Program-made: the position numbers and the translations under genes
From: Athripsodes cinereus
Taxonomy: Eukaryota > Arthropoda > Insecta > Trichoptera > Leptoceridae
NCBI GenBank assembly: GCA_947579605.1
Contig: OX388307.1
Location: forward strand, 23,661,237-23,725,236
Length of the DNA stretch: 64,000 bases
Direction of reading: 5' to 3'
Notes under the pieces: generated by a model
Database searches by the model: none
Told to the model about the DNA's origin: nothing
The model's input: only the letters and a program-made list of their open reading frames with translations
In this document: positions 1-11,297 of the stretch, piece after piece
Layout: every line of letters starts with the position of its first letter
How positions within the stretch are numbered: the stretch's first letter is position 1

Positions 1-567
1 GTCTGGAAGATTATCTAACACAACTTGTCCCTCCGGAGTGTATTCTGGAAAGTCCAGGCGCCATACCAACTCTTGCAAATGTTCCAGATTAACTAACTCC
101 CGACCATTAATCCTCGTCCTATACCAGGATGTCATTTGCTTCCATACGCTCATTGTTGGTCCTTCATCTTTAAATAATACATGGCCATACCCTTTTAAAC
201 GATTGTTTATCCTGACCTTCCAGTCAACAAAATCACTCCCCAGTTCATCCCGACCTTGACACACTGTCAACAGGTCATTATAGATCGCATTTATCTGCCC
301 TTCCACACCAAACCTTCGCAAAATTACTTCTTTGAATACACCCCATCGACAATACCGAAACCCCAGAGACTTCCAGTACCGCTTTGCGTCGCCGCGCAAG
401 CAATACACAGCCTCCCTTGGCAATTCATCTTCCCACTCAAGCTTCCAGCGTTCCTCGCATTCTTTGAGGAACCGTTCGGGGCCTTCATCAGTCCAGCCTC
501 CGAACGAAAGCGAAAATTCGCGCACATAGCATCTGATATCCGACACCTTATCCATCGATCGAATCAT
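1..567 (-). CDS. Gag-like retroelement ORF, 3' end off the window
   Basis: An uninterrupted reading frame of 189 codons runs on the minus strand from an ATG at 567-565 to the left edge, with no stop reached; a TGA lies in frame just upstream at 592-594. A second ATG at 555-553 (MDKVSD) is a possible alternative start. The protein is rich in Trp, Glu and Arg, with segments such as EGPERFLKECEERW and LRGDAKRYWKSLGFRY. This resembles the retrotransposon Gag fold (helical, 'W..FL..FE..W' then 'L.G.A..W'). No zinc knuckle or protease is visible because the frame leaves the window. I infer the start of a Ty3/Gypsy-type LTR element, or a gag-derived host gene; the sequence seen cannot separate these. 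Confidence 0.5.
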   Translation of the reverse strand, partial: MIRSMDKVSDIRCYVREFSLSFGGWTDEGPERFLKECEERWKLEWEDELPREAVYCLRGDAKRYWKSLGFRYCRWGVFKEVILRRFGVEGQINAIYNDLLTVCQGRDELGSDFVDWKVRINNRLKGYGHVLFKDEGPTMSVWKQMTSWYRTRINGRELVNLEHLQELVWRLDFPEYTPEGQVVLDNLPD

Positions 568-1254
568 ACCGTAATACACAACAAACACATGTCAATAAAA
601 CAAAGCCAAAAGTCAAAACAATACACATTCGCCATTACAAATAACTTGTCAGTTCATTATATAAAAAAAAACAATTAACACCCTCCTCCGATATCACAAA
701 ATAATAGAAAAAAAATAATTACGAAATCTCAGGGACAGATTCGTTGTAACGATTATGCACAGGAGTGCATTTTTTCGTTACGGACCCACGTTCGGAAGCC
801 AATATGATATGGGGGGGGTGAGAGAGAGATGGTGAAAGAATGGTATTGGTTGAGGATAAAATAAATATTTAACCAATAATGCCAGCGGCTGAGACTCTAC
901 TGGGCTACTCACAGCACTCCAGGAGTTAAAACAATAAAAAAAATAAAATGGTCTCAATTAAATATATAGTGAGGCTATATAAATAAGAGACGACAAGTTA
1001 TTTGTAAAGAGATGAGCGAATGTATAAAAGGCTAATTTAAATTTCAAACAAACATTTTAATCAAAATAAAAATTGCTTACCACTATTACAAACACATTTG
1101 TTTAACCAGCAACACAATACTACGACTTACTCACTACCCCGTATTGTCTGTGCACACGTAATTATCCCAATATAAAAAAACACACTTGATTATTATTTCA
1201 ATAAAAACGGAAACGTAGCACTTTTAAAATAATTAAATTTCACTTTGCGATGAT
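568..1254. other. Non-coding leader between gag-like ORF and candidate LTR
   Basis: No ORF of note. AT-rich with short simple tracts (a G run near 810). On the minus strand it would be the untranslated leader upstream of the gag-like ORF if the candidate LTR at 1255-1874 is real. Confidence 0.3.
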
Positions 1255-1874
1255 TGTAATGGATCCCACGATGAGGGCGCCTCTGGCATGAAAATGCCTA
1301 GAGGCAAACAAGTTGCAGAAGGCGCCCCTTGGCGCAGTGCTGGGAGGGCGAAGTCCCACGTCCGAGGCTCCTGGAGGCAATTACCAGCCTACACAGGTGC
1401 AGAGTTGGCTCGTCATAACTTCAGGAGGAGAATATCTCGACTCAACTGAAGCCCAATGACTAGAGACAGCCTTGTCTCTCTGAAGGTCAGATGATCAGTG
1501 ATGGCAGGAGCGATCCTTATACCAAGGACGCCTGTTTACGACTCGCTGATGATAACTGTTCACCACTGATCACTACCGATGACTGGAGGAGACTAACTGA
1601 TCTTTCAAGGACATTTCTCCGCTGTTCCTTGAGTGGTGTAGAGAGGGGTTGGTCATATACCCCTCCTACGCTGTGATGCATCTCTGTGCAGCGCCGTGAT
1701 TGGCTAATGAAAATACAAGTACACGCCTTCACGCAGGTACCATTGTATTGCGAGTACACCTGCACCCTTGTCTGCATTCCAGGAATTATGTACATGATGA
1801 AATAAATATTTACAAATAAGTTTGATATTGTTAAGCGTCCAGTGCACTGATTTATAATAAATAATTGATTCACA
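1255..1874 (-). repeat. Candidate long terminal repeat (5' LTR)
   Basis: Read on the minus strand this 620 bp block starts TGTGAATC and ends CATTACA, the TG...CA form of an LTR. It lies upstream of the gag-like ORF in the right orientation and is more GC-rich than its surroundings, with hairpin stretches such as the GGCGCC-rich part near 1275-1335. No clear tRNA primer-binding site follows and the partner LTR would lie outside the window, so the call is tentative. The 118-aa frame in this block looks fortuitous. Confidence 0.3.
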
Positions 1875-2221
1875 TGTAAATAATTAAAGCGTCTCTTTCA
1901 CTGATATTATATTTAAAACAATATTTCTTGTGTCCTTTATCACTGTTCTTTATCAAAGCGTCTTTTCGCACAACACAAAATAACACAATCCTTATTCTAT
2001 TACATAGCACAATACAACCCTTTAGGTAGATAATTAAATACTCAAACTACGTTATGTTACAATAAAATTAAAATTCATACCTAAAGAGTCGTTTACATAA
2101 ATTAACACATGTCACCGATATCGACACTCAATATCTCGAAGCGTAGGTATAAAAAAAATCCAACCAAGCAGATACTAAATAATAACAATACGCAGACATT
2201 CTAGAATCTTCATAAAATAAT
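1875..2221. other. AT-rich DNA with no recognised feature
   Basis: No coding signal, no repeat matched elsewhere in the window. Confidence 0.5.
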
Positions 2222-2301
2222 TTGATACATAATGAATGCGCCTTAAGTTGATACATAATGAATGCGCCTTAAGTTGATACATAATGAATGCGCCTTAATC
2301 T
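2222..2301 (+). repeat. 26-bp tandem repeat, three units
   Basis: The unit beginning GATACATAATGAATGCGCC starts at 2224, 2250 and 2276, giving an exact 26 bp period with three essentially identical copies. Confidence 0.9.
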
Positions 2302-2589
2302 TTTGTTGATATTATTCTCTTTATTACCCCTGTTGCCATGCAGGTACAAATATATATAAACAATGATAATATTGTGAATACAGGTAGGTACAAAGATTAG
2401 CAAACAATATCTAATAATAATATTAATAAATGCAGGTACCTTTTAAGTGCTGGGATATTTTTAATGTTGGGTTATTCTAAATTCTTATGAACTGCATTGT
2501 TTATTTCGGTATTTCAGTACCACTTTCTAAATACCAATTATTATTTTTAATGATAACTTTTCGGCACAATACCTACTATACCGGGCATA

Positions 2590-3248
2590 TCATGGTTTTA
2601 CCCAAACCTTTTTCATAATAAGTAACACTTACGATGCGCGCATTTGTCATATTTGTACCTTTTCAGGTTATGTTGTAGAGAGGTTGTTCAGGTTGTAGAG
2701 AGATAGTGCTGTTTGCATTTGTACGGCTCATATGTAAATTTTTGTCTCTGATTATGGATCTTTTGATATGTTCTTTTTTTTTAATGTATAAAAAAAGCTT
2801 ATTATTAATAGCTGTTAACAAATGAATAAATAAATAAAATAAATGTTACAACACCTAAACTATACCTTCATCCCGTGTCCCAGGTGGGTAAGGCAGAGAG
2901 AACGGAATGCCATATGGATATACCCTTATAATGCTTCTTTCGCTTCCTCTACATTCATCCAGTTTCTCATATATGCACGCCGATTTCTCTTTCTAAACAC
3001 GCAGCTATCCTTAAGAACTTGATCCACGTGATCAAGTCACGTGGTTCTTGGACGTCTGCGCTTCCTTATACCCCCTCTTTTGGATAAATACATCCTCTTC
3101 GTCATCCTTTCATCGTGAATTCGCTCAACATGTCCAAACCATTGTAACTATTGTTAACACGCATTCTGTCCTCAACACTCCTACTCACATCCGCTCATTC
3201 ACCTGATATCCCCAATCTCGCAACGTTTTACCAACCATTCTTCTCAAA
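2590..3248 (-). mobile_element. 3' tail of RTE/Proto2-like LINE, with a small retroposon inside
   Basis: Reverse complement of the tail at 4190-4605: the shared blocks are the 'wash' region near 2588-2672 (matching 4530-4605) and the 2850-3245 part (matching 4190-4520). The two copies are inverted around 3.25-4.2 kb. Between the shared blocks, about 2685-2858 holds an extra ~170 bp segment ending in an (AAATA)-type tail and bracketed by GTTGTA-like sequence, which looks like a short retroposon inserted into this tail. Confidence 0.6.
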
Positions 3249-3312
3249 CCAAATTGTTATAATATGTGGCATGAAGCCTTTGCTTGAAGAGGTGCCAGTC
3301 AAGTGGAGATAA

Positions 3313-3450
3313 TACGAGAGGGCCTTTGGTGCTGTTGGACCAGTTATGTGGAATCGCCTACCGGTGCTGCTGAGAGATGGTCAGACGGTCACTAGCTTCA
3401 GAGGCAAATTAAAATCTGAACTCTTCACTGGCGCCCTTGAGACGGTCTAG
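3313..3450 (+). pseudogene. LINE reverse transcriptase C-terminus fragment
   Basis: The frame reads YERAFGAVGPVMWNRLP then SFRGKLKSELF and stops at 3448-3450. The 'GP.MWN.LP...SF..KLK..LF' pattern is the usual C-terminal end of many LINE ORF2 proteins. It is unrelated in frame to the RT fragment that follows. Confidence 0.6.
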
Positions 3451-3484
3451 AGACTGTTAAACGGCGTCATAAATAAAATAAAAT

Positions 3485-4520
3485 CATCCAAAATCATCAT
3501 CATCAATACGAAAGTCAACTGAGTATAAGACATGGAATGCACAAGGAGCTTTTTTGAATGGCAAAGGATGCATCAATCAGATCTTCTCCCTATGAATAAT
3601 TATGGAGAAGTTTCTAGTTAAACAACAGAAGCTTTTCTGTTCGTTCGTGGATTTGAAGAAAGCATATGATCGGATGGACCAACGCGTGTTGTCGGAGCCT
3701 GGAGTGAGCAACCAGTGGATCCACGCAATCTATTTACTTTACATGGGGAGCTCCGCTTGCGCAAGGGTAAGTAATACCCTTTCGGAGTGGTTTGTTCTCA
3801 CCAAAGGAGTGAAGCAAGATTGTGTCATGTCTCTGTGGCTGTTCAACATAATATTATTCGACTACTGTATGCGACCTGTGAAAGAGAAGAATGTTAATAT
3901 CGAATTGAATAGGGCCCGGGACAATGCATTGTTTGTCTGCGAAGGATGGAAGATGCAATAGGGACATTGAAAGAATGAAAAGCGATCGATGCTAGAGTGA
4001 ACGGTGTACTTCGACCCATTTCAGCAATGGCAATGTATCAAATATGGCAAAAATGCTGGTGCTTAATACCATTCTGGTACCATCATTTATGAAGGCAAGG
4101 GGAACATGGACATGGCTGAAGAAGGACGAAAGTGGAATAATCGCAGTGGGAATATGATCGCTGAGCAGAATGGTTGGTTGAACGTTGTTAGATTGAATTG
4201 AATAATAAGGATAACAAAACGTGTTAACAATAGTTACGATGGCTTGGACATGTTGAGCGAATTCACGATGAAAGGATGACGAAGAGAATGTATTTATCCA
4301 AAAGAGGGGGTGTTAGGAAGCGCGGACGTCCAAGAACCACGTGGATTAAATTCTTAAGGATAGCCGCGTGTTTGGAAAGAGAAATTGGCGAGCATATATG
4401 AGAAACTGGATGAATGTAGAGGAAGCGAAAGAAGTATGTAAGGGTATATCCATATGGCGTTCCGTTCTCTCTGCCTAACCCACCTGGGACACGGCATGAA
4501 GGTATAGTTTAGATGTTGTA
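3485..4520 (+). pseudogene. RTE/Proto2-like LINE reverse transcriptase, degenerate
   Basis: Contains FCSFVDLKKAYDRMD (RT motif A), MGSSACARVSNTLSEWF, and LTKGVKQDCVMSLWLFN, the decayed form of 'GVKQGCVMSPWLFN' (motif B). Downstream, WTWLKKDESGI matches a C-terminal segment also present on the minus strand near 59.5 kb. Several frameshifts and a lost YADD segment show it is dead. The clade name is inference from the motif style; the family has other copies at 16.6-17.5 kb and 59.1-60.3 kb. Its 3' tail carries the 'CCACCTGGGACACGGC' stretch found repeatedly in the window. Confidence 0.75.
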
Positions 4521-4902
4521 ACATAACCTGAAAAGGTACAAATATGACAAATGCGCGCATCGTAAGTGTTACTTATTATGAAAAAGCTTTGGGTAAAACC
4601 ATTTATGTTGACTTATGTACTTTTGCTCAACTATAGATTGAACATTTATCTTCAACATAAGTCAACTATCTTTTTTTTTGTTCATACTGTTTAAAAATTA
4701 TGCACACAGCCTAAAAGAACACACTTTTTTTATTTCATGTACCAATTTTCGCTACGCTATCTTGAAAAATAACAAAGATATACGAAATTGAAATTGTCAT
4801 ATTTTTTCAAACTGCTCTACTGAAAGTAATTTTGCCTAATTACCACAGGCAGGCATAAGGCTATTATTATAATATCCTTTGCCTTAAAAATAATATCACA
4901 AG

Positions 4903-5424
4903 CAGGGATGTTGCGGATGTCAATTTTTACACATCCGCAGATGTGAATGCGGATGCGGATTTTTAAAGTCTCACATCCGCGGATTGACTTCAAAATCTCA
5001 TCCGCGGTGAGACTTCAAAAATCCGCATCCGCATTCACATCCGCGGATGCGGATGTTTAAGATGTTATAGAAAAAAAGTAGGAACTATAATAATGTGACG
5101 AAATTTTTGCTACAATAATATTATGGATTTTTTGGGCGATTTTTTTTTTCTTTTTTGTTATTTGCAAAAATAAAATAAAACCGGCATAAATAAAAACGCG
5201 TCGGATCTTGTCACCAATTTTTTCGTTCCCATTGGTTAATGTCAAGTGCGAACGGCACGCGCCATTCGCCGGCCCCGCCCCATTTCTTTCTTGTCGTAAA
5301 TTGTCTTACATCCGCATCCGCAAGAACATCCGCATCGATTATTGCGGATGCGGATGCAGATGTCCAAATACATGCGGAAGCTCCGCATTTGCGGATGCGG
5401 ATGCGAATATTCGCAACATCCCTG
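4903..5424 (+). mobile_element. hAT MITE rich in GCGGATG repeats
   Basis: A 522 bp element begins CAGGGATGTTGCGGAT and ends with the inverted form at 5409-5424. It is flanked by an exact 8 bp target duplication ATCACAAG (4895-4902 and 5425-5432). Long internal arms of alternating GCGGATG/CATCCGC can fold on themselves. It has no coding capacity. The 8 bp duplication and CAG...CTG ends are the hAT signature. It sits just upstream of the LINE ORF1 at 5469. Confidence 0.9.
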
Positions 5425-5468
5425 ATCACAAGTACTTAATTCAATGTCATCGTAGTCAACTTGACACG

Positions 5469-7212
5469 ATGACGAGTTTATTAGAAGCAGAGCCACCAGA
5501 TGGGCCAAGTAAAAAGCGACGTTTTGATCATTCGTATGCAAATCCAGCGCCAATCAATGTTTACGGTCCTCACTCCTCACCACCTTATTTGGTGATAGTG
5601 GAGAATAATGATAGTGAAAAATTTATTCACCCTATGACTTTTGGAGGATTTTTGGCAAAAAATAAAGTAGAAGGCATTACTCCAGGAGGCGTACGTGCGG
5701 ATGGAAGGAAGAAAATTGCAGTCACTTTCGCTTCACCAGATCTAGCTAATAACTTTGTTGGAGCGGATATGCTGCCTAAAAATGGACTAAAAGGATATAT
5801 ACCCAATTGTAAATTATTCAAGAGTGGAATAATCAGAGGCGTCCCTTTGGACCTTACAGAAGAAGAAATTTTACGCAACATAGAGGTTTCGTTATCGTAC
5901 GGAAAAGTGAATAAAATTCGACGATTAAATAGGAGGGATACTTCTTCAGGAAACACAGAATGGAAACCCTCTACCACCATTCTAATAACATTTGAAGGAC
6001 AAAAACTGCCAAAAATATAATATATACTTATTTTTTAATTCAATAATTGTTGAAGAATATATTCAACCTATTTACATTTGCCATGACTGTCTTCGATACG
6101 GACATACCAAAGCGAGATGTACTTCAGCTCCAAGATGTAGTAATTGTGGAGGAAATCACCAATCCGAAACATGCCCCAAAAAAGAATCCCCGCCATGTTG
6201 TGTGAATTGCTCTGGAAACCACTAGGCAATAAACAACACTTGCCCTGAGTTCAACAGACAAAAAAAAATTAAACTTACCATGACATCCGAAAACATTTCT
6301 TTCGCCCAGGCAGCTAAACTGATCCCACAATCTAAAAAGTCATACAGCGAAGTATGATCAACTCTCAAAAACAACCTTCATCACCTAAAGCTAAAATCAA
6401 TATTCCACGTCCCCGAACACCTACTGTTCCCCTTATAGACAAGAAAAAGTTGAAAGATCTTCTGGCTTATGTGGTGTTCTCACTTTGGCGAATATCGCCA
6501 GGCACCAAAATATCGCCAGCCATTTGAACCGTGTGAATAAAATGACAGCTAGTCTGAAACGATATCGTCTCGAGTTGACCACCTTCCAACTTTTCGGCCG
6601 ATTGAACGATTCGCGCATGCGCAGATGTGCGCGTCGTTCGTATCTATGGTAAAGACTTTATAACCTATAAATTTTACAATGTTTCCCGCTTCGTGACAGC
6701 TGTTATCTTTGTTGTTGGTTTATGGCGTTTGTTTCCTTAATTAAAAGGCGCCTTATAACCTCTACTATAACATTTTCGACTAAAAATAAACACTTCGCGA
6801 TCTCCATCTCGACGCCATTTTGAAAACAGTGTCAAAATCAAAGCTCATCTGACAGATCGTTTCTATATTGGTGGACTGTGTGAACAGGTGTGACGATCAA
6901 TGGATGTCCGGCGAATTTTGTTTTTTCGCCTGGCGATATATTTTGAAATTCGCCTGGCGATATTCGCCAAATATGAACACCCCATTACACAAATGGTCAA
7001 CCGTCTCACCCTCAGATGGATGCGCCCTTACCCAACAAAAATCTTCCGTCACCTCTATTTCTGTCTCTGGTGAAACCTCACAAGCGATCGCGGAACCTGT
7101 ATCCTCTACATTGGAGCAATTTATTTCTCATATTCTGTGTTTTGTAAATAATTCAAAAAATGATCAATTGAACGCCCTAATTCTTTCGAGCCTTTCACCA
7201 ATTACATATTAA
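5469..7212 (+). pseudogene. I-clade LINE ORF1 (gag-like), interrupted
   Basis: Begins at the ATG of 5469 (MTSLLEAEPPDGPSKKRR), in the middle of a longer open frame. It is the homologue of the minus-strand ORF at 40200-41456: both share 'HP(I/M)TFGG(F/L)L', 'RLNR(R/K)D' and 'TFEGQ(K/A)LPK'. A frameshift occurs near 6010. The zinc knuckles follow at about 6085-6220 (CHDCLRYGHTKARC, CSNCGGNHQSETC, CVNCSGNH). A MITE splits the frame at 6473-6981, and the C-terminus resumes at about 6985-7212 (TLEQFISHIL..). ORF1 of I-type LINEs binds element RNA. Confidence 0.75.
6473..6981 (+). mobile_element. MITE with GGTGTTC ends, full copy
   Basis: Ends GGTGTTCTCACTTTGGCG and, inverted at the right, GGTGTTCATATTTGGCG, followed on both sides by AATATCGCCAGGC. 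The 509 bp copy interrupts the LINE ORF1. A second, 3'-truncated copy lies at 9240-9674. No convincing target duplication was found, so the superfamily is not assigned. Confidence 0.75.
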
Positions 7213-7221
7213 TTGTTTCGG

Positions 7222-7725
7222 AGGCGCTATTTTCACCCATTTTTTTTTTTTGTATACAAACAAAAATATTCCGCGAAAAAGTGGTTATTTCTACCCAAAG
7301 TACATACCAACCACAGATAACAGATACCAACTATTTGTTTGACGTTTATACTGTCATTAGACTTGTGTAACGTTTTGTTAGTAATTTCTAATTCGTGTTT
7401 TAACTTTATTTTGTTTATATTAATGGATATTTTTATTGCATTTAATTTTCTCTTAAATATTTTCTACAAATTGAGTGTTTTTAAGTCGTTTATGGGTTAA
7501 ATTTCTGGATTATAAAATGAATTATATCAACATGGGCGGCAAAAAGAAAACCTGACAAAAGCCGGAAAGAAGTGTTTTATGCCATAGATTAACCATAGAG
7601 TAGCGCTTTCATAGTTTTTGTTTCATTTAGGAAAAGGACAGAAATATAGAAATATATTTATTTACCTCGGGTTGTTTATGGTAAAAAAGAAAAAAAAATG
7701 GGTAGAAATAACCTCAGCCTCATTG
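7222..7725 (+). mobile_element. Probable MITE with TTTCACCCA / TTTCTACCCA ends
   Basis: An AT-rich ~500 bp block separates the LINE ORF1 end from ORF2. Its left end reads GCTATTTTCACCCATTTT and the inverted right end GGTTATTTCTACCCATTT, an imperfect inverted repeat. It is absent from the homologous LINE on the minus strand at 36-41 kb, supporting insertion. No coding capacity. Confidence 0.5.
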
Positions 7726-7745
7726 TTTAACTGATTCCCATCAAG

Positions 7746-8450
7746 ATGGAGAGTCTAACTAAAGTTTCTTCGACGTGTACAATATTACAGTGGAACTGCA
7801 GAAGTGCAGTCTCCAACAAAATTGATATCGAACAACTGATAAAAAACTGAGACAAAAATTATTGCCTTGTCTGAAACTTGGTTAAACCCAAGTATTTCGT
7901 ATACTTTTCCTCATTACTCATGTATTCGCAGCGATCGTGCCGATGGAAGAGGAGGGTCGGCTCTATTAATACACTCGTCCATCCAATTTACAACCATTAA
8001 CATCCCAACAACCTCTAACACTACACAAATTGTTGCTGTGAATATTAACAATATTGGATTTGCATCTATTTACATAACTCCAAGCAATCAATGCTCTTCT
8101 TTGAGACTTCAATGCTCATTCTCCTTTTTGGGGAAGCTCATTCTATGACTCAACTGGGAGGAACTTACTGGATTTCTTGGATGAAAATAATCTGATAGTT
8201 TTAAACGATGGTTCACCCACCCGCCTAAATCATCTCTCAGACAGACCTAGCGCTGTTGATCTTACTATCGGTTCACCCTCCTACGCTTCAAACTCGATTT
8301 GTTCGATTATTCCAGACGCTTACTCAAGTGATCATTTCCCGATAATAATAAATATCCCAGCGCATATTTTATCCCTAAGTACCAAAGCAAATACTGGCGT
8401 TTACACCACAAAAAAAATAGATTGGGAAAATGTTAGCAAAGATTAGTCGA
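7746..8450 (+). pseudogene. I-clade LINE ORF2, endonuclease part only
   Basis: Starts MESLTKVSS at 7746 and shows the AP endonuclease motifs ILQWNCRSAVSNK, (frameshift near 7850) LSETWLNPSIS, RSDRADGRGGSALLIHSS, ILDGSPTR-like VLNDGSPTR and SSDHFPIIIN. It is the sister of the endonuclease at 39074-40222 (- strand). A second break near 8120 removes the GDYN motif region. The reverse transcriptase is missing: the copy ends where the MITE nest begins at 8492. Confidence 0.75.
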
Positions 8451-8491
8451 GGATTTCTTCCAATTTGGCATCACCCTCAAATTACTTACGT

Positions 8492-9236
8492 AGCATTCAC
8501 ATTGCTTCACTTTGGATGATCATCCAGAGTGTCAGGGTCAAACCTGTTCATCGAAAGTGAACACGTCTGTTCACATTTGTTCATCCTATGCTTTCACTGC
8601 CATGTCAACACTCTCACTCATGTTGTATGTAGTTTGACTATTTTCGTATAAAAATATCTAATCAAACAAATTCAAAAATGAAAAATAACACTTAAAATAA
8701 ATTAATATACCTCTCGACTGCATAATAATTTTGTACATGATTCTGAAGGGGCGTTCACATACGTTCACTTTCAGTGATCACTCCGGATGATCCTCCAAGA
8801 TGAACAGGTGTGAACAGGCGTACGGATGGAGGAAAGAGATTATCACTCGTCATAATTTTGATGAAAGGTCCTTTCACTGAAACGACTATAAAAAAAGTTT
8901 TATCTTATTATTTGTTTAATTCTCTATGAATTTGTATTGAATGTCAGAATCATGTACAAAATTATTATGCAGTCGAGAGCTATATTAATTTATTTTAAGT
9001 GGTTTTTTTCATTTTTGAATTTGTTTAATTATTTTTACACGAAAATACCTCAAACTACATACAATATGTGTGAGAGTGTTGACATGAAAGCATAGGATGA
9101 ACAAATGTGAACAGACGTGTTCACTTTCGATGAACAGGTTTGACCCTGACACTCTGGATGATCATCCAAAGTGAAGCAATGTGAATGCTACTTGACATTC
9201 AATACAAATTCATAGACAATTAAACGAATATTATGA
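8492..9236 (-). mobile_element. GTTCAC MITE copy, split by a second copy
   Basis: 8492-8745 starts AGCATTCACATTGCTTC and matches the left half of the complete copy at 9786-10257. The continuation (CATTCAATACAAATTC) resumes after 9189. So this copy was opened by insertion of another copy (8747-9189) and later cut at its right side by the GGTGTTC MITE at 9240. Confidence 0.7.
8747..9189 (+). mobile_element. GTTCAC MITE, full copy nested in another
   Basis: Runs from GGGGCGTTCACATACG to GCAATGTGAATGCT, the opposite orientation to the copy it interrupts. About 440 bp with imperfect inverted ends (GTTCACATACGTTCAC versus ATTCACATTGCTTCAC). No ORF. Confidence 0.75.
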
Positions 9237-9239
9237 CGT

Positions 9240-9674
9240 GGTGTTCTCACTTTGGCGAATATCGCCAGGCTCTAAAATATCGCCAGCCATTTGAACCGTG
9301 TGAACAAAATGACAGCTAGTCTGAAACGATAAAAAACCAGTAGAAACGATATCGTCTCGAGTTGACCACCTTCCAACTTTTCGGCCGATTGAACGATTCG
9401 CGCATGCGCAGATGTGCGCGTCGTTCGTATCTATGGTAAAGACTTTATAACCTATAAATTTTACAATGTTTCCCGCTTCGTGACAGCTGTTATCTTTTTT
9501 GTTGGTTTGTGGCGTTTGTTTCCTTAATTAAAAGGCGCCTTATAACCTCTACTATAACATTTTCGACTAAAAATAAACACTTCGCGATCTCCATCTCGAC
9601 GCCATTTTGAAAACAGTGTCAAAATCAAAGCGCATCTGACAGATCGTTTCTATATTGGTGGACTGTGTGAACAG
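9240..9674 (+). mobile_element. GGTGTTC MITE, truncated copy
   Basis: Near-identical to 6473-6905 but stops after 'GGACTGTGTGAACAG'; it also carries a ~15 bp internal insertion near 9340. The last ~75 bp and the right inverted end are missing. Confidence 0.8.
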
Positions 9675-9785
9675 AGGCCTGAGTCAACAACACACTATCG
9701 CATCACGTTCCCGCTCCGCTAGCGTTCGGGTGCAGACGATGGTGCGCCAAAGTGTTAATTTTCGTAACTATTGTGTATCTTAAGT

Positions 9786-10257
9786 AGCATTCACATTGCT
9801 TCACTTTGGATGATCATCCAGAGTGTCAGGGTCAAACCTGTTCATCGAAAGTGAACACGTCTGTTCACATTTGTTCATCCTATGCTTTCACTGGCATGTC
9901 TACACTCTCACTCATGTTGTATGTAGTTTGACGTATTTTCGTATAAAAATAATTAAACAAATTCAAAAATGAAAAGAAACACTTAAAATAAATTAATAGA
10001 GCTCTCGACTGCATAATAATTTTGTACATGATTCTGACATTCAATACAAATTCATAGAGAATAAAACAAATAATAAGATGAAACTTGTTTATGGTCGTTT
10101 CAGTGAAAGGTCCTTTCATCGAAATTATGACGAGTGGTTATCCCTTTCCTCCGTCATCGCTAGTGATCACTATTGATGAAACGCCTGTTCACACTTGTTC
10201 ATCTTGGAGGATCATCCGGAGTGATCACTGAAAGTGAACGTATGTGAACGACCCTTT
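9786..10257 (-). mobile_element. GTTCAC MITE, full copy
   Basis: Starts AGCATTCACATTGCTTC and ends GTATGTGAACGACCCTT. It reads continuously through the region that is split in the 8492-9236 copy. The 79-aa ORF track hit inside it is fortuitous, since all copies share it without constraint. Confidence 0.8.
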
Positions 10258-10300
10258 AGCAACGAAATTGACACTTGCTTGCAACATCGTCTGCACCCAA

Positions 10301-10512
10301 GATAAAACTTGTTTATGGTCGTTTCAGTGAAAGGACCTTTCATCAAAATTATGACTAGTGGTTAAGAAAACCGAGGAGTTTTTGAAATATTCCAAATTCC
10401 TATACAATTTCAAAAAATTTGGCAACGGAGGGGGTAGAAATACCCGTTACATTTTGAAAAGGTACTGCATGTTGTATTTCCGATGTGTACGGTAATTGTA
10501 CGTATTTTTTTC
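10301..10512 (+). repeat. Fragments of two MITE families
   Basis: 10301-10363 is a scrap of the GTTCAC MITE interior. 10365-10512 matches 62798-62935, the middle of a hAT MITE in the gatC intron, including the segment GGGTAGAAATACCCGTTAC. Confidence 0.65.
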
Positions 10513-10521
10513 ACCGAAGTA

Positions 10522-10991
10522 AAGGGTCGTTCACATACGTTCACTTTCAGTGATCACTCCGGATGATCCTCCAAGATGAACAGGTGTGAACAGGCGTTTC
10601 ATCAATAGTGATCACTAGCGATGACGGAGGAAAGAGATTACCACTCGTCGTAATTTTGATGAAAGGTCCTTTCACTGAAACGACCATAAACAAGTTTCAT
10701 CTTATTATTTGTTTTATTCTCTATGAATTTGTATTGAATGTCAGAATCATGTACAAAATTATTATGCAGTCGAGAGCTATATTAATTTATTTTAGGTGTA
10801 ATTTTTCATTTTTGAATTTGTTTAATTATTTTTATACGAAAATAGTCAAACTACATACAACATGAGTGAGAGTATTGACATGGCAGTGAAAGCATAGGAT
10901 GAACAAATGTGAACAGACGTGTTCACTTTCGATGAACAGGTTTGACCCTGACACTCTGGATGATCATCCAAAGTGAAGCAATGTGAATGCT
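10522..10991 (+). mobile_element. GTTCAC MITE, full copy
   Basis: Runs from AGGGTCGTTCACATACG to GCAATGTGAATGCT, same orientation as 8747-9189. A palindrome GTGATCACTAGCGATGA-like motif lies near its left end. A further partial copy of the left end, inverted, is at 11005-11126, 170 bp upstream of the KDEL receptor start. Confidence 0.8.
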
Positions 10992-11004
10992 AGGTACTTA
11001 ATCT

Positions 11005-11126
11005 CTTTCCTCCGTCATCGCTAGTGATCACTAGCGATGAAACGCCTGTTCACACCTGTTCAGTTTTCATCTTGGAGGATCATCCGGAGTGATCACTGAA
11101 AGTGAATAAATGTGAACGCCCTTTTA
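11005..11126 (-). repeat. GTTCAC MITE fragment
   Basis: Matches the end of the complete copies (TTGGAGGATCATCCGG then GTGATCACTGAAAGTGAA). It is the closest transposon to the KDEL receptor start and may lie within its promoter region. Confidence 0.7.
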
Positions 11127-11297
11127 TTATAAAAAAAGGTAGGTATTTGATGGGTATTTGTATAAAAATCTATGGATATTATTTTTTATTCTATGGTAAG
11201 TAGTGGAATAGTGATCCAAAGATTTTGAAGTCTGAAGCCACGTCCACGTCATTTTTCGTTGTTTGGCTGCCGTGTCAGCGGCTATTTTTCTATCAGC

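Noticed and set aside
256..678. 140-codon plus-strand ORF at the left edge
   Set aside because: Shadow of the minus-strand gag-like frame, which has coherent protein character and runs off the window.
1517..1873. 118-codon minus-strand ORF
   Set aside because: Lies wholly in the candidate LTR, cysteine-rich but with no family motif and no homologue in the window.
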